NCBI RefSeq assembly: GCF_046159835.1 | Contig: NZ_JBJXCY010000001.1 | Span: forward strand, 62,001 to 126,000 | DNA from: JACKJK01 sp046159835 | Lineage (GTDB): Bacteria; Pseudomonadota; Alphaproteobacteria; Rhizobiales; Tepidamorphaceae | Reading direction: 5' to 3' | DNA length: 64,000 bases | Shown: piece by piece, positions 62,401 to 64,000 of the stretch | Position numbering within the stretch: position 1 is the stretch's first letter | Layout of the letters: each line of letters opens with the position of its first letter | Position numbers and translations under genes: made by a program | The notes under the pieces: model-generated | Seen by the model: the letters and a program-made list of their open reading frames with translations, nothing else | The model's database searches: none | What the model was told of the DNA's origin: nothing

Positions 62401-62880
62401 TCAGCGAAGCCCGGTCAGGATTTCGCCAGTTGCCTGATTGAGCGTGAAGACGATGATGCGCGGCACCTGCACGTCGTTCTCGAAGATGCTGCCCGGCACC
62501 GTGAACGTCAGCCCGGTCGCCGGATCGTAGCTCGCGTCCAGCTGCCCGAAGTCCAGCCCCGGAAACCCGATGCCCGGCGCATACGAAATCACGCGGCACT
62601 GCCGGTCGCCGAGTTCGCTGCGCGGCGGCGACAGCACCAGTGAATGCAAGGCCCCCGCAGCCGGTTCCACGGTGTCCAACAAAGCGATGCGGACCTCCCC
62701 GTTGGAGAAGGTGCGCGTGTAGTCACCCCACGGTTCGACGAGGTTGCGCGCCGAGGCGACCCAGTCGCAATCGTTGACGCTTTGCGCCTGCCCAGCGAAT
62801 GGATACAGCGTCGCTGCGGCCAGTGTTGCGAGGCCAACTGCCCCTGCCCGGAATGGGCGTGTCGGAACTGATCTTGCCAA
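62401..62880 (-). CDS. Hypothetical secreted protein
   Basis: A 159-aa protein with an Arg-containing N-terminus and hydrophobic stretch AVGLATLAAATLYPFAGQAQ, consistent with a signal peptide cleaved near GQA-QSV. Two Cys remain in the mature chain (NDCDW and RQCRV), possibly one disulfide. The remainder is beta-rich looking, with no known motif. TTG 62880 is the start because AGGAGA lies 7 bases upstream; no ATG precedes the signal sequence. Its exported location is the only supported prediction. Confidence 0.7.
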   Translation of the reverse strand: MARSVPTRPFRAGAVGLATLAAATLYPFAGQAQSVNDCDWVASARNLVEPWGDYTRTFSNGEVRIALLDTVEPAAGALHSLVLSPPRSELGDRQCRVISYAPGIGFPGLDFGQLDASYDPATGLTFTVPGSIFENDVQVPRIIVFTLNQATGEILTGLR

Positions 62881-62941
62881 TTATCCATCTCCTGTCCTTG
62901 CCAGCGACGAGGGGCCAGAATGCCTCGCCGCGCGGCTTGCG

Positions 62942-64000
62942 TCAGCCCTCGAATTCGCCATTGAGAAAAGCCGGTATCTGCGCACCGTTTGCCGCGTGCT
63001 TCACGATCCGGTCTGCTGCCGACAGCGCCAGGCCGATGGCGACGTCCATGTCGATATACTTGAAGGTCGCCAGCCGCCCGACGAAGCTGACGCCCGATGT
63101 GCCCCGCGCCGCCGACACGTAGTCTGACAGCGTCGATGACCCGTCCGCGAGATTGACCGGGTAGTAGAGCCGGTCGCCGGGTCCTGCTTCGCGCGGTATC
63201 TCATACGAGATGATCGTTTCGTCGTGGCTCTCCCACGGCGCGAACCACTTGTGCTCGGTGATGCGCGTCTGTGGAACATCCTCGCCGGGATAGTTCACGC
63301 TCGTCGCTGGCAGTGCCGTCCCTCGCTGGCGTTCGTGCCGGAAGTCGAGCGTGCGATAGGCGAGCCGCCCGTGGGCATGGTCGAAATAGGCATCCAGCGG
63401 GCCCGTATAGATCGTGTGATCGAAGCCGGCTTCTGCCCGGAATGCCGCCGCGTCGCAGCCGTATTGAACATCGATGCCCGGATGATCGAGCATCGCCTGC
63501 GTCATCGCGGTGTAGCCCTCGCGCGGAATCGCGATGCGGGCATGGTGGAAGTAGTTGTCGTCGTGGTTGAAGCGCACCGGCAACCGCGCAAACACCTTCG
63601 CTGGCAGGTCCGTCGGCGCGCGGCCCCACTGCTTGCGGGTGTAGCCGCGAAAGAACGCGCCATAGAGTTCCGGCCCGATGGTTGCGAGCGCGGCTTCTTC
63701 GAAGTTGCGCGGCTCATGGTCGAGCACGACGCGACGGCTGGCGATGAAGGCCTCCGCCTCCGCGCTGTCCATCTGGTCTTTGAAGAACGCGTTGATCGTG
63801 TCGAGATTGATCGGGATCTGGAAATGCTGCCCGTCGTGACTCGCCACCACCTTGTGGCGATAGGGCATGAAGTCCGCGAACCGCTCGACGAAATCCCAGA
63901 CGGCTGGATTGTAGCTGTGGAAGATGTGCGGCCCGTGATGGTGCACCATGATGCCGGTTTCGGCGTCACGCGCCGTGTGGCAGTTGCCGCCGGGATGGGC
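62942..64000 (-). CDS. glf: UDP-galactopyranose mutase (5' end beyond window)
   Basis: FAD enzyme that interconverts UDP-galactopyranose and UDP-galactofuranose for galactofuranose-containing surface glycans. The frame stays open to the right edge, so the N-terminal FAD-binding region lies outside. Visible family motifs in order: PGGNCHTARDAETGIMVHHH, GPHIFHSYNPAVWDFV, GYTRKQWG, and a C-terminal FVGRLATFKYIDMDVAIG. About 353 codons are present. It indicates galactofuranose in LPS, EPS or another surface polymer, consistent with the LPS genes at the other edge. Confidence 0.94.
   Translation of the reverse strand, partial: AHPGGNCHTARDAETGIMVHHHGPHIFHSYNPAVWDFVERFADFMPYRHKVVASHDGQHFQIPINLDTINAFFKDQMDSAEAEAFIASRRVVLDHEPRNFEEAALATIGPELYGAFFRGYTRKQWGRAPTDLPAKVFARLPVRFNHDDNYFHHARIAIPREGYTAMTQAMLDHPGIDVQYGCDAAAFRAEAGFDHTIYTGPLDAYFDHAHGRLAYRTLDFRHERQRGTALPATSVNYPGEDVPQTRITEHKWFAPWESHDETIISYEIPREAGPGDRLYYPVNLADGSSTLSDYVSAARGTSGVSFVGRLATFKYIDMDVAIGLALSAADRIVKHAANGAQIPAFLNGEFEG

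Overview
The window is high-GC, densely coding bacterial chromosome from an alphaproteobacterium, most likely of the order Hyphomicrobiales (Rhizobiales). The main evidence is the block pckA / chvI-chvG-hprK-EIIA(Man)-ptsH / ahcY / divL / tsaE-amgK / murU / addB-addA, together with the argB-HAD-dapD-dapE-truA-fmt-def block; both are characteristic of that group. The genus cannot be fixed from sequence alone. I see no insertion sequence, prophage, CRISPR array or rRNA operon. There is one tRNA gene.

Layout. 0-2.3 kb: LPS inner-core heptose genes (GT9 glycosyltransferase end, hldD, waaF). 2.3-6.5 kb: a TAXI-type TRAP importer with its universal stress protein, all on the minus strand. 6.8-13.3 kb: a FAD amine or amino-acid oxidase facing a five-domain branched-chain-type (Liv) ABC importer whose two permeases are fused. 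13.4-21.9 kb: amino-acid and cell-wall precursor genes (D-amino-acid transaminase, argB, pyrimidine 5'-nucleotidase-like HAD, dapD, dapE) and the translation genes truA, fmt and def. 22-33.4 kb: addAB recombination, MurNAc recycling (murU, and amgK fused to tsaE) and the tyrosine-containing pseudo-kinase DivL. 33.6-41.9 kb: ahcY with a structured leader, a truncated PTS with HPr kinase, the ChvG/ChvI envelope two-component system, a HugZ-like protein and PEP carboxykinase. 41.9-53.7 kb: gamma-glutamyltransferase, a secreted Sel1-repeat protein, lepA, an EAL-CBS-GGDEF protein, YtoQ, two murein enzymes (L,D-transpeptidase and MepA), msrA, tRNA-Ser(GGA) and small proteins.

53.8-62.1 kb is the most unusual part. 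A divergent catabolic cluster combines a DpgC-type cofactor-independent dioxygenase (the enzyme family known from glycopeptide-antibiotic dihydroxyphenylglycine synthesis) with a thiamine-diphosphate 2-oxoacid:ferredoxin oxidoreductase (IorA/IorB type), an acyl-CoA ligase, an FlK-like hotdog thioesterase and a tandem double-HxlR regulator. The shared promoter carries two nearly identical inverted 16-bp sites. I infer an aerobic arylacetate/arylpyruvate route through an arylacetyl-CoA and an arylglyoxylate. 62.1-64 kb holds a YrhK-domain membrane protein, a small secreted protein and the start-truncated UDP-galactopyranose mutase gene.

Several links join the genes. The PTS, HPr kinase, ChvG/ChvI and pckA set connects carbon and nitrogen status with envelope signalling and gluconeogenesis. 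DivL sits with cell-wall recycling and the methyl cycle, as in other alphaproteobacteria. The heptose, UGM, MurNAc-recycling, LDT and MepA genes all concern the cell envelope.
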